Assembly (NCBI GenBank): GCA_036399775.1
Contig: DASWMJ010000018.1
Coordinates: 66,951-130,950 of the forward strand
DNA from: JADMIH01 sp036399775
Lineage (GTDB): Bacteria > Chloroflexota > Chloroflexia > QHBQ01 > JADMIH01
Reading direction: 5' to 3'
DNA: 64,000 nucleotides
Part shown: positions 1-8,183 of the stretch, in pieces
How positions within the stretch are numbered: the stretch's first letter is position 1
How the letters are laid out: every line of letters begins with the position of its first letter
The notes under the pieces: model-generated
Told to the model about the DNA's origin: nothing
Seen by the model: only the letters and a program-made list of their open reading frames with translations
Database searches by the model: none
Position numbers and translations under genes: made by a program

Positions 1-311
1 TTGCCGGCGAATACCTCCACCCGGCCGTCGTCCCGTACCACCGGCACGGACACAAGTAGCTCGCGTTCCGGCCGTCGTAGAACTTCGCGGACGGCAGGAT
101 CGAGGTGGAGGCGCTCAGCAGCGCGCTCAAAGTAAACGGTTGCACTGTTCAGCAGCCCAGGCTCATTCTGGATAATCTGCTTTGGCTTAGGCGGTGCGTC
201 GGCAAGGGTTACGGCGCTGCTGGTATGCCCATTGTGCCCGTTCTCACCTGCCACCTGTGTTAGATCGTGGCGGGTCGTGTTCGTAGATACGGGCGAACTA
301 TTAGTTGTCAT
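1..311 (-). CDS. gdhA: Glutamate dehydrogenase (Glu/Leu/Phe/Val family), N-terminal part
   Basis: The frame starts with ATG at 311 and runs off the left edge of the window. A strong ribosome binding site (AAGGAGG at about 320-326 on the minus strand) sets the start. After about 50 polar, low-complexity residues the translation reads ATVYFERAAERLHLD, then REVLRRPERELLVSVPVV and DDGRVEVFAG. This is the conserved N-terminal segment of NAD(P)-dependent glutamate dehydrogenase, just before the YRVQHN segment that would follow outside the window. The family interconverts glutamate and 2-oxoglutarate in the cytoplasm. The Ser/Thr/Asn-rich N-terminal extension is longer than in most members. It lies 29 bp after the DksA-like gene and is probably co-transcribed with it. 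The catalytic part is not visible, so activity cannot be judged. Confidence 0.85.
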   Translation of the reverse strand, partial: MTTNSSPVSTNTTRHDLTQVAGENGHNGHTSSAVTLADAPPKPKQIIQNEPGLLNSATVYFERAAERLHLDPAVREVLRRPERELLVSVPVVRDDGRVEVFAG

Positions 312-340
312 GAGTTGTGTTACCTCCTTGTAACATGGGG

Positions 341-736
341 TTATTTGTATGAGCGCGCCAGCATGCCTCGATCCTGGCGATTCTGGCAGCTCAGGCACAG
401 CGTGGAATAGGGCCGGACCACCAGACGCTCAGTCTCGATAGTCGCAAGGCAATTGGCACAGACGCCGTACTTGCCTTGCTCAATCCGGGCGAGAGCCTCA
501 TTGATCTGTTCGATCTGACCCCGAATGTTGTCTCGGAGCGCACGGGCCAGCGAGGGGTCGCTATCATCCTGACTCTCTAACTGAAGCCCGAGCCGGCTTC
601 GGAGCGTGACCAGCACCTCTTTCACGTGGGACACCTTTGGTGCGCCTACCGGACCTTGCTGGGTAGTGCCGGTGCCTGTCGTTATCTCTTTTTCGGTATC
701 GATGTCGCTGACCCGACGCCTTATTTGAAGGGCCAT
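341..736 (-). CDS. DksA/TraR-type C4 zinc-finger protein
   Basis: A 131-residue protein with a helical stretch (about 35-88) followed by a four-cysteine zinc finger: C93, C96 (CANC) and C114, C117 (CLSC). This is the DksA/TraR fold. Family members bind in the RNA polymerase secondary channel and modulate initiation. The coiled-coil tip residues cannot be judged confidently, so whether it is a true DksA or a general-stress YocK/YteA-like relative is open. A GAGGAG ribosome binding site precedes the ATG at 736. It is followed after 29 bp by glutamate dehydrogenase. About 140 bp upstream lies a direct-repeat element (871-910) shared with the wall-protein gene at 8184-9611. Confidence 0.85.
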   Translation of the reverse strand: MALQIRRRVSDIDTEKEITTGTGTTQQGPVGAPKVSHVKEVLVTLRSRLGLQLESQDDSDPSLARALRDNIRGQIEQINEALARIEQGKYGVCANCLATIETERLVVRPYSTLCLSCQNRQDRGMLARSYK

Positions 737-870
737 TTCTGTATCTCCTCTCTAAGCTGTGCTTCTTGCACGCCGTAGATGTACGCATGGCTCCTGGCGC
801 GCAACGCGTTTGGAGCCTTATGTGGCGCAATCCCGTGCAATCCTGTTACTCTTATTTTAGGCGAGGAGAT

Positions 871-910
871 TTAGGGAAGTGCTAGGGAAGTGCTAAGATT
901 GTATTAAGAT
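871..910 (-). promoter_or_regulatory. Candidate OmpR/PhoB-type direct-repeat operator, copy 1
   Basis: Read on the minus strand, this stretch holds an 11-bp unit AGCACTTCCCT twice in direct succession, preceded by TTAATACAATCTT. A near-identical stretch lies at 9700-9735, also upstream of a minus-strand gene. Tandem 11-bp direct repeats are the usual binding pattern of OmpR/PhoB-family response regulators, and one is encoded next door (2210-3010). The link to that regulator is inference. Confidence 0.5.
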
Positions 911-1072
911 CATAGTGAGGCATGGCACAATGACCCACTCTTGCGGGGGTGCAAATTACCGTGCCTGAGAGGGCTGGTTGCGGTGAATCTACTGTTTTGC
1001 CTCTGTGCGGTAATGGGGTAAAGATACAGCTAATGCCAGGCAAACGCGACAGCAGAGGCCGCTAAGGGGATC

Positions 1073-2206
1073 TCACACAATCGGGGGATGAGGTGCAATC
1101 AATAGGGTGAAGTAGAAAGTGCTGCCCTTTCCAAGACCCTGGCTCTCCGCCCAGATCCTGCCTCCCATGGCTTCCACCAGCGCTTTAGCCACCGGTAAGC
1201 CTATACCTGAGCCGCCCGTACCCCGGCTGCCAGACCTGTCCACTCGAAAGAAGCGTTCGAACAGGTGCGGAATATGTTCGGCTGCGATACCCACGCCCGT
1301 GTCGGTTACTCGAAACGTAACTTCGCCTGCACCTGCCGGTTCCGCGTCGCCCGAAAGGCGGTTGACGGACAGCGTTACTTTACCTGGGACAGGAGTGTAC
1401 CGGAGGGCATTCGTCAGCAGGTTCACCAGCACCTGGATGGTATGGTCGGGGTCGGCCAGGACCCTGGGCAGGTCTTTGGGTATTTCGTCGGCGAGTTCCA
1501 ACCCCTTTTCGTCGAAGTGCAACCGCAACCGGTCAAGCGCGGCCCGCGCCATGGCGCCAGGGTCAACCGCCTGGAGGCCGGGAGGTTCCTGCCGGGCTTC
1601 AGCCCTCGAAAGGGTCTGGAGTTCGTCAACCAGGCGATGCGCGCGGCTTGACACGTCGTAGAGCATAGCCCAGGTCTTATCGGAAGGCTTTACGTGCCCG
1701 TCGAGCAACCCCTCAAAGTATCCTTCGAGAATGGCTATCGGGGTGCGAAGCTCGTGCGTTATCTCATCGAATGCCTCGGTGCGCCGCCGCTCTGCCGCTT
1801 CCAGCGAACGGGATAGATCGCCGAGGGCAGCGGCTAAATCGTCCAGGTCATCTGTGTTGGAGGTGGCGGGTGCTTCGTTCTGCATCGCATTCAGACCGGG
1901 CGTACTCCCTCCTTCTCCGTACTCTCCTTTTGCAAGGCGCCGGGCCTGGGCTGAGGTGCGCCTCAAAGGTACGCTAAGCTGTTGGTAAAGTCGGGGAGCG
2001 ATCACCATGGCAGCCGCCGCCCCGGCGAACCCTGCTACCGCCGCGAGTGCGAGGGCCGTAGCTATCTGCACACCAGCCGAGCCCGGTGGTGTGAATATCG
2101 CGGATGCCAGCAGGAGGACCGCCAGCGTCGCGACGGCAGATGAGGCGGCAACTAGCAGATGCGTGGCTATGACCTTTTCTCTCAATCCAAAGCGTGGCCT
2201 CTTCAT
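1073..2206 (-). CDS. Membrane sensor histidine kinase
   Basis: A 377-residue kinase with two membrane segments (about 13-38 and 47-72), a HAMP-like linker, a HisKA dimerisation helix with phospho-acceptor H151 in ITHELRTP, and a HATPase domain with the N box (LVNLLTNALRYTP), the G1 box (DTGVGIAAEH), the F box (LFERFF) and the G2 box (GSGIGLPVAKAL). The region between the membrane segments is very short, so it probably senses something within the membrane or through a partner. It starts 3 bp after the stop of the response regulator gene and is clearly its partner. The linker after HAMP contains a poorly conserved Gly/Thr/Asn-rich stretch. Confidence 0.93.
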   Translation of the reverse strand: MKRPRFGLREKVIATHLLVAASSAVATLAVLLLASAIFTPPGSAGVQIATALALAAVAGFAGAAAAMVIAPRLYQQLSVPLRRTSAQARRLAKGEYGEGGSTPGLNAMQNEAPATSNTDDLDDLAAALGDLSRSLEAAERRRTEAFDEITHELRTPIAILEGYFEGLLDGHVKPSDKTWAMLYDVSSRAHRLVDELQTLSRAEARQEPPGLQAVDPGAMARAALDRLRLHFDEKGLELADEIPKDLPRVLADPDHTIQVLVNLLTNALRYTPVPGKVTLSVNRLSGDAEPAGAGEVTFRVTDTGVGIAAEHIPHLFERFFRVDRSGSRGTGGSGIGLPVAKALVEAMGGRIWAESQGLGKGSTFYFTLLIAPHPPIV

Positions 2207-2209
2207 ATC

Positions 2210-3010
2210 TCAAGTTTCACCCTGCTCGTCTGTCTCATTGCGCGGCGGTGATACAGATGAAGGCTGTGGCGATGAGGAGTTGCGGCGCGAGCCGAACCGG
2301 AAGCCTACCCCGCGCACCGTCTCTATATACTGTGGCTTGGCGGGGTCGTCCTCCAGTTTCTTGCGCAGTCCCGCCATATGTACGTCAACGAGACGCTCCT
2401 CATAGAATTCGTCGCCCCATATCCGGTTCAGCAGTTGATTGCGGGTGAAGACCAGTCCAGGGTGCGCCGACAATGTGACCAGTAACTCGAACTCGCGAGG
2501 CGTGAGGTGTATAAGCTCACCCCGCTTGCGTACTTCGTGCCGGGCGGCATCTATAATCAGGTCGCCGAAGACCACCGCAGGCGGTATATCGGACGACATC
2601 CTGCCCGTAGCGGGTGAGCCTGCCATCTCGGTGCGGCGTATCATCGCTTTCACCCTGGCCACCAGCTCGCGTGGGCTGAAGGGCTTGGTGAGGTAGTCGT
2701 CTGCGCCGACCGACAGCCCGATCAGCTTGTCCACCTCCTGCGATTTGGAGGTGAGCATGAGCACGTAAGCGTTGGAGAAGTGCCGCAACCTCCGGCACAC
2801 CTCGATCCCATCCAGGCCGCCGGGCATCATGATGTCCAGCACCACAACATCCGGCTGCTTACGCGCAGCTACCTCCAAAGCTGATGGGCCGTCGTATGCC
2901 TCGAATACGGCATACCCTTCGGCTTCCAGGTAGCTGCGCACCAGGTCCACCAGGCTAGGCTCGTCATCCACGACCAGTATTCTTGGGGCACCGGCTCGCT
3001 CGCTCAACAT
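2210..3010 (-). CDS. OmpR/PhoB-family response regulator
   Basis: A 266-residue two-domain regulator. The receiver has the acidic pocket D15/D16, the phospho-acceptor D59 in VVVLDIMMP and the conserved lysine in DDYLTKPF near residue 112. A winged-helix effector domain follows (LTPREFELLVTL, then RLVDVHMAGLRKK and VRGVGFRF). The last about 30 residues are a Ser/Pro-rich tail. It is the first gene of a pair with the histidine kinase. Possible targets are the direct-repeat elements at 871-910 and 9700-9735; that is inference from proximity and site architecture. Confidence 0.94.
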   Translation of the reverse strand: MLSERAGAPRILVVDDEPSLVDLVRSYLEAEGYAVFEAYDGPSALEVAARKQPDVVVLDIMMPGGLDGIEVCRRLRHFSNAYVLMLTSKSQEVDKLIGLSVGADDYLTKPFSPRELVARVKAMIRRTEMAGSPATGRMSSDIPPAVVFGDLIIDAARHEVRKRGELIHLTPREFELLVTLSAHPGLVFTRNQLLNRIWGDEFYEERLVDVHMAGLRKKLEDDPAKPQYIETVRGVGFRFGSRRNSSSPQPSSVSPPRNETDEQGET

Positions 3011-3184
3011 AGTCTCCGGGCAATCATAAAAGGGCGACTTCTAGCCTCAAATTCGGGTAACTCACCCGTTTACATTATATATTGAGAGCAGGCAAACCAT
3101 GCAGGCGACCGCCATATCTCCCTCTGTTTCAGGTATTGTTGATCAGGTTCCTGACGCCCCACCACCAGGCAGTTACGCCCGAAG

Positions 3185-3733
3185 CTATAGCAACGGTTCG
3201 TCCAGCCCGCACAGCGGGCATCGCGCTTCGATAAATCGTAGCGTACCTAGAATGCCTGCCGCCGAGGGAAGCGGAGGGCCGTCGCCGGCCCGGCTGGCAA
3301 GATATAGCTTGCCAAAACGACCGGCCACGTATACTGCATCACATACAGACCTGCCATCCTGCGCCACCGCTCCATAATCTTGATGCACCTGTCCATCTTC
3401 GTCGGCCAGCACAGGGAAAGGAAGGCCGTCACGCTCCTTGATTTGTGCGGCCTCGACGGGCGTTCCTCGCACCACCACGAGCACTTCAGCGCTTTCACGG
3501 GCAATTTCCGTGTAGTGTCTGGCGAGGTCCACCAGCAGCCTGCACGAGGTCCTGGGACTGCACTCGCCCACGAAGAGAAGCACCAGGCTCCCGAGACCAC
3601 GATAATCAGACGTCTGAATCATCCGCTCCTCTGCCGAGGGTAAGCTGAAATCAGCGATGAAATTCTCGGCTACGGGCCAGGCTCGTCTGACCTTCGCAGT
3701 TTCCAGGGTATCTACAGTATTAGGAGCATACAT
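3185..3733 (-). CDS. AhpC/TSA (peroxiredoxin/thioredoxin-fold) family protein
   Basis: A 182-residue protein with a peroxiredoxin-like core: a beta strand and turn SLVLLFVGECSPRTSCRLL, then EVLVVVRG and LPFPVLADEDGQVHQDYG. The usual peroxidatic motif TPVCT is replaced by SPRTSC, with cysteines at 58 and 64. Two further cysteines form a CPLC pair at the very C-terminus (172 and 175), outside the normal fold. It may be a redox protein with an altered active site rather than a standard peroxidase. An AAAGGA ribosome binding site precedes the ATG. It stands alone, between the two-component pair and a repeat element. Confidence 0.7.
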   Translation of the reverse strand: MYAPNTVDTLETAKVRRAWPVAENFIADFSLPSAEERMIQTSDYRGLGSLVLLFVGECSPRTSCRLLVDLARHYTEIARESAEVLVVVRGTPVEAAQIKERDGLPFPVLADEDGQVHQDYGAVAQDGRSVCDAVYVAGRFGKLYLASRAGDGPPLPSAAGILGTLRFIEARCPLCGLDEPLL

Positions 3734-3802
3734 CGTCTAGTCCTTTGCTTCTCAGGCCTGTACTTGGGTAAGCGTTCAGAATAAGGATAAAGGAATGTTT
3801 CC

Positions 3803-3892
3803 GTAGGGGCGACCCGGTGGGTCGCCCTGTCTGAGTAGCAGGCAAGTATAGTACGCTAACCCCACCAGGGCGAGCATGCGGGTCGCCCCTAC
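3803..3892. repeat. ~90 bp inverted-repeat element, copy A
   Basis: The element starts GTAGGGGCGACCCG and ends CGGGTCGCCCCTAC, so its termini are perfect 14-bp inverted repeats. A second, diverged copy lies at 45317-45408; the shared interior includes TACGC(T/C)AACCCCA and AGGGCGA. The left end also has an internal palindrome GGCGACCCGGTGGGTCGCC. It behaves like a MITE or REP-type element. No gene is inside it. Confidence 0.8.
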
Positions 3893-3927
3893 CATAAATC
3901 TGAACACTTGCGTACTTGGACCCGCTT

Positions 3928-5091
3928 CTAACCGGCGCGTACTGCTAGTTGCGCTCTTTCGGTGCTCATCACCTCCTGCTTCTGCCTGATAGCGTCGTAC
4001 AGGCTTTCCAGTGACTTTGCGAAGGCTGCGATGCCGTCTACCTGTAGTTTGTCCGTCACCTCCTTCATACTGATGCCCGCAACGCTCAGCGCCTGCATCG
4101 TCGCTCGCGTCTCCTCAAAGTGCCGTTTTCGATCCAGGGTGCGCGACACGCGCCCGTGATCCTGGAAAGCGTCCAGGGTGGCGGCGGGCATGGTGTTTAT
4201 GGTATCTGGGCCTACCAACTCCTCCACGTACATCACGTCCCGGTAAGCGGGGTCCTTGGTGCTGGTGCTGGCCCAGAGCGGACGCTGCACCCTTGCACCC
4301 GCCGCTCGTAGCTCTCGGAACGGCTCAGCATGGAACTTTCGCTTGAAGTGATGGTAGGCCAGGCGCGCGTTTGCGATTGCCGCTTTACCTTTCAGGTCTT
4401 GCAGATGTTGCCTCTGAACCTCATTCTGCTCGGCAGCTATCAGGGCGTCCAGGCGTCTGTCCACTTCCGTATCCACGCGGCTGACGAAAAAGCTGGCAAC
4501 TGACGCGACCCTGTCGAGCGGCTCACCTCTCGCTCTGAGGTCGTGCAGGCCGCCTATGTACGCATCCATGACCTGCTCGTAGTAGTCAATGCCGAAGATC
4601 AGCGTGATATTGACATTGATACCCTCTCCCGTAAGCCGGCGTATGGCGGGCACCCCCTCGTCCGTAGCCGGGACCTTAATCATCACGTTCGGGCGGGCTA
4701 TCTCTCGCAAGAACCGCCGTGCCTCCTCAACCGTGCCGCGAGTATCGTGCGCCAGGTAAGGGGATACCTCGATGCTCGCGTACCCGTCGAGGCCGCCGGT
4801 CTCTTCATATATAGGGCGAAACAGGTCCGCTGCCGAGCGAACATCCTCGATCAAGAGCCGCTCGTATATCTCCGAGGGAGCAAGCCCGCGCCGCGACAAC
4901 TCCCTTATTTCATCGTCGTAGTCGGCACTGGCCGAGACCGCTTTCTCGAAGATAGACGGATTTACGGTCGCCCCACGTATGCCCTCGTTGATGAGGGCCT
5001 GTAGCTTCCCTGACTTCACAAGGCCGCGGTGGATATCGTCGTACCAGGGGCTTTGCCCCATCTCCAGTATCTGCTGTAACGGTGTAGACAT
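3928..5091 (-). CDS. tal: Transaldolase
   Basis: A 387-residue transaldolase of the long form seen in actinobacteria, cyanobacteria and Chloroflexota. It transfers a dihydroxyacetone unit between sugar phosphates in the non-oxidative pentose phosphate pathway. Visible signatures are the N-terminal GATVNPSIFEKA, the Schiff-base lysine region PNVMIKVPATDEGVPAI, INVNITLIFG, ASFFVSRVD and RPLWASTSTKDP. The ribosome binding site AGAGGAGG sits 6 bp before the ATG at 5091. It follows the RibD-like gene by 14 bp, so it is probably the last gene of that operon. Confidence 0.95.
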   Translation of the reverse strand: MSTPLQQILEMGQSPWYDDIHRGLVKSGKLQALINEGIRGATVNPSIFEKAVSASADYDDEIRELSRRGLAPSEIYERLLIEDVRSAADLFRPIYEETGGLDGYASIEVSPYLAHDTRGTVEEARRFLREIARPNVMIKVPATDEGVPAIRRLTGEGINVNITLIFGIDYYEQVMDAYIGGLHDLRARGEPLDRVASVASFFVSRVDTEVDRRLDALIAAEQNEVQRQHLQDLKGKAAIANARLAYHHFKRKFHAEPFRELRAAGARVQRPLWASTSTKDPAYRDVMYVEELVGPDTINTMPAATLDAFQDHGRVSRTLDRKRHFEETRATMQALSVAGISMKEVTDKLQVDGIAAFAKSLESLYDAIRQKQEVMSTERAQLAVRAG

Positions 5092-5105
5092 ATCTTGCCT
5101 CCTCT

Positions 5106-6050
5106 TTACCGGCTTGTTGGCTCCTGATACTCATCTGAGGCCGCCGCACTTGCTGTCGTATCATCGAATATGTAGCGGAGGAAGAGATGGCTCCCGACCC
5201 TCTTCACAACCGTAAGCCTGCCCCAGCGCGGGCTATCAGGGGCGAAGGTCTGCCCCTCTACCAGCCCCAGGCGCGCGCCCGAAGGGTCGCGGCCCACGAC
5301 CTGCGGGGAGAGCGTGAGAAACTGCTCGTCAATCAAGCTCTCGGCGAAGAAATCGCCCAGCAGGTGAGGGCCACCCTCGACCAGGACGATCTCGCACGTT
5401 CGAGCTTGCGCTACCGCATGGAGGATGACACCTGCCGGAATGGATCTTCCATCCTGGCTCTCCGCTTCTACCACCTCTACTTCAGCCGGTAATCCCTGCT
5501 CGCGGAGGCGCACAGCACCTTCGTGGGTGGTTACCACCAGAGCCTGTCCGTCCTTGAAGACCTGCATCGCCGGGTCCAGGTCGCCTGATGCCGTCACGAT
5601 GACGGAAAGCGGCTCGCCCACTTTACCCAGATCCGCCCTGAGGGCAGCGTACGCGCCTGCTAGCGGAGGGTAGACGTTAGCGACGGTGAGCGCATCCCCT
5701 TTGCCTTCGCGGAGGGTGCCCGCACCCACTATCACGGCATCAGCCACTGCCCGTAGCAAGCCCATGAGCGCGCGGTCGTGCTCGTTGGAGCCGCTGATCT
5801 CTTTTCCACCGGCCCTGCCGGGTATGCCCAGCGACACCACACCATCCAGCGAGGTGACCAGGTTGCCGATCACGTATGGGCGGTCATGCGGGGCCGGGAA
5901 GCGGAGGGAGCCGTAGATGCCTTCCAACTCGGCAGGTAACGGCACCCTTCGCCCCTCGCTTGTGTCGTACAACGTCTCGAACGGCGAGAGGCGGTCCTGA
6001 GGTGCTGGCGTGTTGATTGCTGTTGTCGTTGTTACCACTATCGCAACCAT
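5106..6050 (-). CDS. RibD C-terminal-domain (DHFR-like) reductase
   Basis: A 314-residue protein with a single RibD_C/dihydrofolate-reductase-like domain: RPYVIGNLVTSLDGVVSLG, a central AVIVGAGTLREGKGDALT, and LVEGGPHLLGDFFAESLIDE near the C-terminus. The deaminase half of bifunctional RibD is absent. It could be a stand-alone pyrimidine reductase of riboflavin synthesis or an NADPH-dependent pteridine reductase. The adjacent folE gene, 6 bp upstream, favours a pterin role, but this is inference. The start is uncertain: AGGAAAGG touches the ATG at 6050, and a GTG four codons later has better spacing. Confidence 0.82.
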   Translation of the reverse strand: MVAIVVTTTTAINTPAPQDRLSPFETLYDTSEGRRVPLPAELEGIYGSLRFPAPHDRPYVIGNLVTSLDGVVSLGIPGRAGGKEISGSNEHDRALMGLLRAVADAVIVGAGTLREGKGDALTVANVYPPLAGAYAALRADLGKVGEPLSVIVTASGDLDPAMQVFKDGQALVVTTHEGAVRLREQGLPAEVEVVEAESQDGRSIPAGVILHAVAQARTCEIVLVEGGPHLLGDFFAESLIDEQFLTLSPQVVGRDPSGARLGLVEGQTFAPDSPRWGRLTVVKRVGSHLFLRYIFDDTTASAAASDEYQEPTSR

Positions 6051-6056
6051 CCTTTC

Positions 6057-6722
6057 CTATCGCTGCAACCCACATGCGGTGAAGAACTCGGAGCGGAGGG
6101 CCGGGTCGCCATCATAAGCCCCACGCCACACGGTGGTGCGGGTCATAGGGGAGATCTCTCGCACACCGCGCATCTGCATGCACATATGGTGCGCCTCCAG
6201 GTAGACGGCCACTCCATGCGGCTTGATCAGCGAGACCAGGGTGTCGGCGATCTGCTGGCCGATACGCTCCTGCACCGAGAAGCGCCTTGCGTAGAGGCGC
6301 ACCAGCCGCGTCAGCTTGGATATGCCGATGATCCCTTCGTGCGCTATGTACCCAACGTAGGCGTTCCCGTGGAATGGGAGGGCATGGTGCTCGCACAGGG
6401 CGTGGAAGGGTATCGGCCCTTCGATCACCTGGCTAAGGCGGCAGTCAGGGCCACCCCGGCATTCCGTATTGAACACCTTGAGCAGCTTCGGGTCGCCGTC
6501 GTAGCCGCTGGTCGCATCGAACATGGCTCGCATGAAGCGGCGTGGCGTCTCCACGGTAGCGGGCGTGTCGAGGTCCAGCCCCAGGGCTGTGAATATCTCC
6601 GCTATGTAGCCCTCGAACTTCTGCATCTGCTCACCCGATACCAGGCGCGGGTGGATACTCACACCGGTATCCGTATATATCTCCTCATCTATATCTGTAT
6701 CTATATCCAGCTTCAGTGCCAT
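6057..6722 (-). CDS. folE: GTP cyclohydrolase I
   Basis: A 221-residue type I enzyme that opens GTP to dihydroneopterin triphosphate, the first step of folate and pterin synthesis. Zinc ligands are visible as C110 and H113 in ALCEHHALPF and C181 in AHHMCMQMRG. SKLTRLVRLYARRFSVQER and SPMTRTTVWRG are typical. The first about 20 residues are an Asp/Ile-rich stretch encoded by six-base repeats (about 6667-6713), outside the conserved fold. An AAAGGA ribosome binding site lies 7-8 bp before the ATG. It begins an operon with the RibD-like reductase and transaldolase. Confidence 0.96.
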   Translation of the reverse strand: MALKLDIDTDIDEEIYTDTGVSIHPRLVSGEQMQKFEGYIAEIFTALGLDLDTPATVETPRRFMRAMFDATSGYDGDPKLLKVFNTECRGGPDCRLSQVIEGPIPFHALCEHHALPFHGNAYVGYIAHEGIIGISKLTRLVRLYARRFSVQERIGQQIADTLVSLIKPHGVAVYLEAHHMCMQMRGVREISPMTRTTVWRGAYDGDPALRSEFFTACGLQR

Positions 6723-6794
6723 TTGCTTATCCTTTCATATGCTCTCGTGTATTGGTTTTTGGCAAGTTCAATTCAATTCGGCAAACGCCCTGGG

Positions 6795-7997
6795 CTAATC
6801 GCCTTCGGGCAGCCGCCCCTTTAGGTCTTCGGCGTGGAACGGCCCCGGTTCAGCTATGAGGCGTCGGGCGGCGTCCACCTGCCCCCACACGTTCCACAGG
6901 AGCACGCCTCGCACGCGGCTATCGCGCAAGTAGTAGACGACGCCTTCGCGGTACGGCTCCTTCCAGTCGGCCACGATCTCAAGCCGGGGGTCAAGCTCGC
7001 CCACCGCCTCGTACCCCAGATCAAAGAGGTCGGAGTAGAAGAAAGGCGAGTGCCGGTACGGTTCGTTCGCGCCCGCCATGTTCCTGCCCGCGGCTTTGCC
7101 CATCTTGTTGGCGTTGTCCTCGTGCTCGACGCGGCGCAGCCTGCCCAGGAGGGGGTCGCAAAAGAGGGCGACATCCCCAGCGGCATAAATGTCCGGGTGG
7201 CCTGCGCGCAGCAACCCGTCCACCGCAATACCGTTGTTCCCATCACGCTCGCCCGCCACGCGCAGGCCCGCTTCCCTGGCAAGTTGCACGTTCGGCTCGA
7301 TACCGATGCCTGCCACTACTCCGTCCACAACGATTTCCTTGCCGCCCTGGGTCTTCAAGGTCAGCACGTCGCCACGCTTTTCCAGGGCGATCGCTCGCTC
7401 CCCGGTGAGGACCTCCACCCCCTTCTCCCGGTAGAAACCGGTCAAGAACTTTACCAGGTCAGGTGGGTATAAGCGCTCGCCGATCCCTGCTTCGGGAAGG
7501 AGCATCGTTACTTTCTTGCCGTTCGTCGCTAAGGCAGCGGAGACCTCCGAGCCGATGAACCCGCCCCCGATGACGGCGAACCGCTCCCCACGCTCGGTAA
7601 GGGCGCGCAGCCGCAGATAGTCCTGGAGCGTGCGGAAGTAGACAATATCGTCCCCGCCAAAGGGGAGCCGCCTGGGCGTGCCGCCGGTAGCGAGGAGGAG
7701 CTTGTCGAAGGTGTACTCGGTGCCCTCCGTGTCGGTTACAGTCTTGTTGCCGGGGTCCAGCGTGACAACCGTCCGGCCCAGGTGCGTCTCTACGCCCAGG
7801 TCGTCCATCTTGCTCCAGACGGTTTCCAGACGCTTGCCCGCCCACAGCTTCTTGGAAAGGGGCGGACGCTTGTATGGTGGGTCGCTCTCCTCGCTTATGA
7901 GAGCTATTGAGCCGTCCGGGTCCACCTCGCGTATGCCGCGTATGGCGGCGTGAGCGGTCATGCCGCCCCCTATGATCAGGTTTGTATAGTGTGTCAT
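6795..7997 (-). CDS. FAD-dependent NAD(P)H oxidoreductase (ferredoxin/rubredoxin reductase or AIF type)
   Basis: A 400-residue flavoprotein with two nucleotide-binding motifs: NLIIGGGMTAHAAIRGI at the N-terminus for FAD and FAVIGGGFIGSEVSAAL near 145 for NAD(P)H. IYAAGDVALF, the second FAD contact, is near 275. The C-terminal AIF-like domain ends in RGVLLWNVWG. Such proteins pass electrons to rubredoxin, ferredoxin or a Rieske protein. I start at ATG 7997 (MTHYTN) because AAAGAGG lies 9 bp upstream; a longer frame adds 12 residues without a better site. It precedes folE by about 70 bp; co-transcription is possible. Confidence 0.9.
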   Translation of the reverse strand: MTHYTNLIIGGGMTAHAAIRGIREVDPDGSIALISEESDPPYKRPPLSKKLWAGKRLETVWSKMDDLGVETHLGRTVVTLDPGNKTVTDTEGTEYTFDKLLLATGGTPRRLPFGGDDIVYFRTLQDYLRLRALTERGERFAVIGGGFIGSEVSAALATNGKKVTMLLPEAGIGERLYPPDLVKFLTGFYREKGVEVLTGERAIALEKRGDVLTLKTQGGKEIVVDGVVAGIGIEPNVQLAREAGLRVAGERDGNNGIAVDGLLRAGHPDIYAAGDVALFCDPLLGRLRRVEHEDNANKMGKAAGRNMAGANEPYRHSPFFYSDLFDLGYEAVGELDPRLEIVADWKEPYREGVVYYLRDSRVRGVLLWNVWGQVDAARRLIAEPGPFHAEDLKGRLPEGD

Positions 7998-8183
7998 GTT
8001 ATTTGCCTCTTTCATATGATTATCTTTTCTCAATCGTTACCTTCAGTTTTATGTTAGCGGTTACCCTGCACAACAGGGCTATGTTCATCAACCAGTTCGC
8101 CCTCCCGCCGAGTTGGCCGGGTGGGAGCCTGCGGAGGGTCGACGCTGACCTTCCACAGGCCCAACCCGACCGGCCAGGAGGGA

